A stretch of DNA of 8,129 nucleotides from Prolixibacteraceae bacterium. GTDB taxonomy: Bacteria > Bacteroidota > Bacteroidia > Bacteroidales > Prolixibacteraceae. Under the pieces are notes generated by a model, which was given only the letters and a program-made list of their open reading frames with translations, searched no databases and was not told where the DNA came from. Of this stretch, positions 7,536 through 8,129 are shown one piece after another. Location of the stretch: positions 1 through 8,129 of the forward strand of contig JAEUSS010000062.1 of NCBI GenBank assembly GCA_016788685.1, written 5' to 3'. The position numbers were made by a program, and so were the translations under genes. The stretch's first letter is position 1. Each line of letters opens with the position of its first letter.

Positions 7536-8129
7536 CTATTTTCTGACACCTGAACCCTCGATTATTTCGGTCAGTCTAGCCCTTAATTTATTCACCATTT
7601 GCGGGTAACTTCCGGCAACATTCACCTTTTCTGAAATGTCATTATTCAACAGGTACAATTCGTCCACCCCACTGCCAGGATTACTTTCTTTAGGAATAAA
7701 TTTCCAGTTTCCCGAGCGGATGGCTACCTTCCCTGGATTATCCTGAATCAGGACTTCATTTTGCTTCATTGACTTAGCTTTGCCCATTAGAACATCGAGT
7801 CCGTTCCTGCTGTCGGGAGCTTGTCCTGCCCCTAATTTGTAATTCAACAGATTGGCAAACGACGTAAAAAGATCGATAAAACTAATTGGCGCATCCGAAA
7901 CCGATGGTTTAATTTTTCCGGGCCATCTGGTAATAAAAGGAGTTCTTGTACCACCTTCGTACAGCGAATATTTGCCTCCCCGAAGCACTCCCGCCGCAAC
8001 ATGGCCATTCAGGTTTTGCAATCCTCCATCGGCATAGCCCTCTGCTACCATCGGCCCGTTATCGCTGATAAAAACGATCAGCGTATTCTTGTCGACACCC
8101 AGTTTAACCAGGGTATTCATGATTTCACC
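7536..8129 (-). CDS. S1-type sulfatase, C-terminal part (5' end outside window)
   Basis: The frame is open from the right edge (reading GEI before the Met at 8120) to a TAG at 7536, giving ~197 residues of a protein usually 450-550 long. It is the C-terminal portion of a formylglycine-dependent sulfatase, which hydrolyses sulfate esters, here probably on a glycan. NTLIVFISDNGP holds the Asp-Asn pair that in this family helps bind the catalytic Ca2+ (codons at 8063-8058). LRGGKYSLYEGGTRTPFI holds the conserved sulfate-contacting Lys (codon 7973-7971), and WPGKI follows. The tail AIRSGNWKFIPKES...DELYLLNNDISEKVN is the usual C-terminal subdomain. The C/S-x-P-x-R maturation motif and signal peptide lie upstream, so activity and export cannot be judged. 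The Met at 8120 is internal, because homologous sequence continues upstream of it. The neighbouring glycosidases support a polysaccharide role; subfamily and substrate are not assigned. Confidence 0.93.
   Translation of the reverse strand, partial: GEIMNTLVKLGVDKNTLIVFISDNGPMVAEGYADGGLQNLNGHVAAGVLRGGKYSLYEGGTRTPFITRWPGKIKPSVSDAPISFIDLFTSFANLLNYKLGAGQAPDSRNGLDVLMGKAKSMKQNEVLIQDNPGKVAIRSGNWKFIPKESNPGSGVDELYLLNNDISEKVNVAGSYPQMVNKLRARLTEIIEGSGVRK

Noticed and set aside
7527..7544. AGAAAA/TTTTCT inverted repeat at the end of the sulfatase gene as a terminator
   Set aside because: The stem is short and almost all A/T, overlaps the stop codon region and is too weak to call a terminator.
8118..8120. 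Sulfatase start at the ATG at 8120
   Set aside because: Sulfatase-like sequence (GEI before MNTLVKLG) continues in frame to the window edge, and the family needs a long N-terminal catalytic part upstream.

Overview
The window looks like part of a carbohydrate-degradation locus (polysaccharide-utilisation type) of a member of the Bacteroidota. The evidence is the gene mix: an S1-type sulfatase, a GH95 alpha-L-fucosidase relic, a large GH2 glycosidase and a DUF5107/TPR protein, all on the minus strand, tightly packed, with signal peptides on the two glycosidases and only weak, A/T-rich ribosome-binding regions. A sulfatase beside a fucosidase would suit a sulfated, fucose-containing glycan (algal polysaccharide or mucin type), but the substrate cannot be read from the sequence. 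No SusC/SusD pair, regulator, transporter, tRNA, rRNA, CRISPR array or complete mobile element is visible.

Reading in the direction of transcription (right to left): the 3' part of a sulfatase gene (stop at 7536, runs off the right edge); a 207-bp intergenic stretch with a perfect 6-bp stem closed by a UUCG tetraloop on the transcribed strand; a GH95 alpha-L-fucosidase gene (7328 to 6494) that has kept its signal peptide, first ~165 residues and last ~109 residues but lost roughly 500 residues in the middle, with the two ends in different frames; 11 bp later a full-length secreted GH2 enzyme (6482 to 3252, 1076 aa); 16 bp later a DUF5107-TPR protein (start 3235) that stays open for 1078 codons and leaves the window at the left edge.

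The last three units are spaced like one operon. In an intact ancestor the sulfatase would remove sulfate, the fucosidase would remove terminal fucose and the GH2 enzyme would trim the backbone or side chains. DUF5107 proteins are often neighbours of such enzymes, but their function is not settled. The most notable observation is the internally deleted, frame-shifted fucosidase between apparently healthy genes. The DUF5107 protein and the unassigned C-terminal third of the GH2 protein are the main places where undescribed function could lie. I see no sign of a wholly new multi-gene system here.
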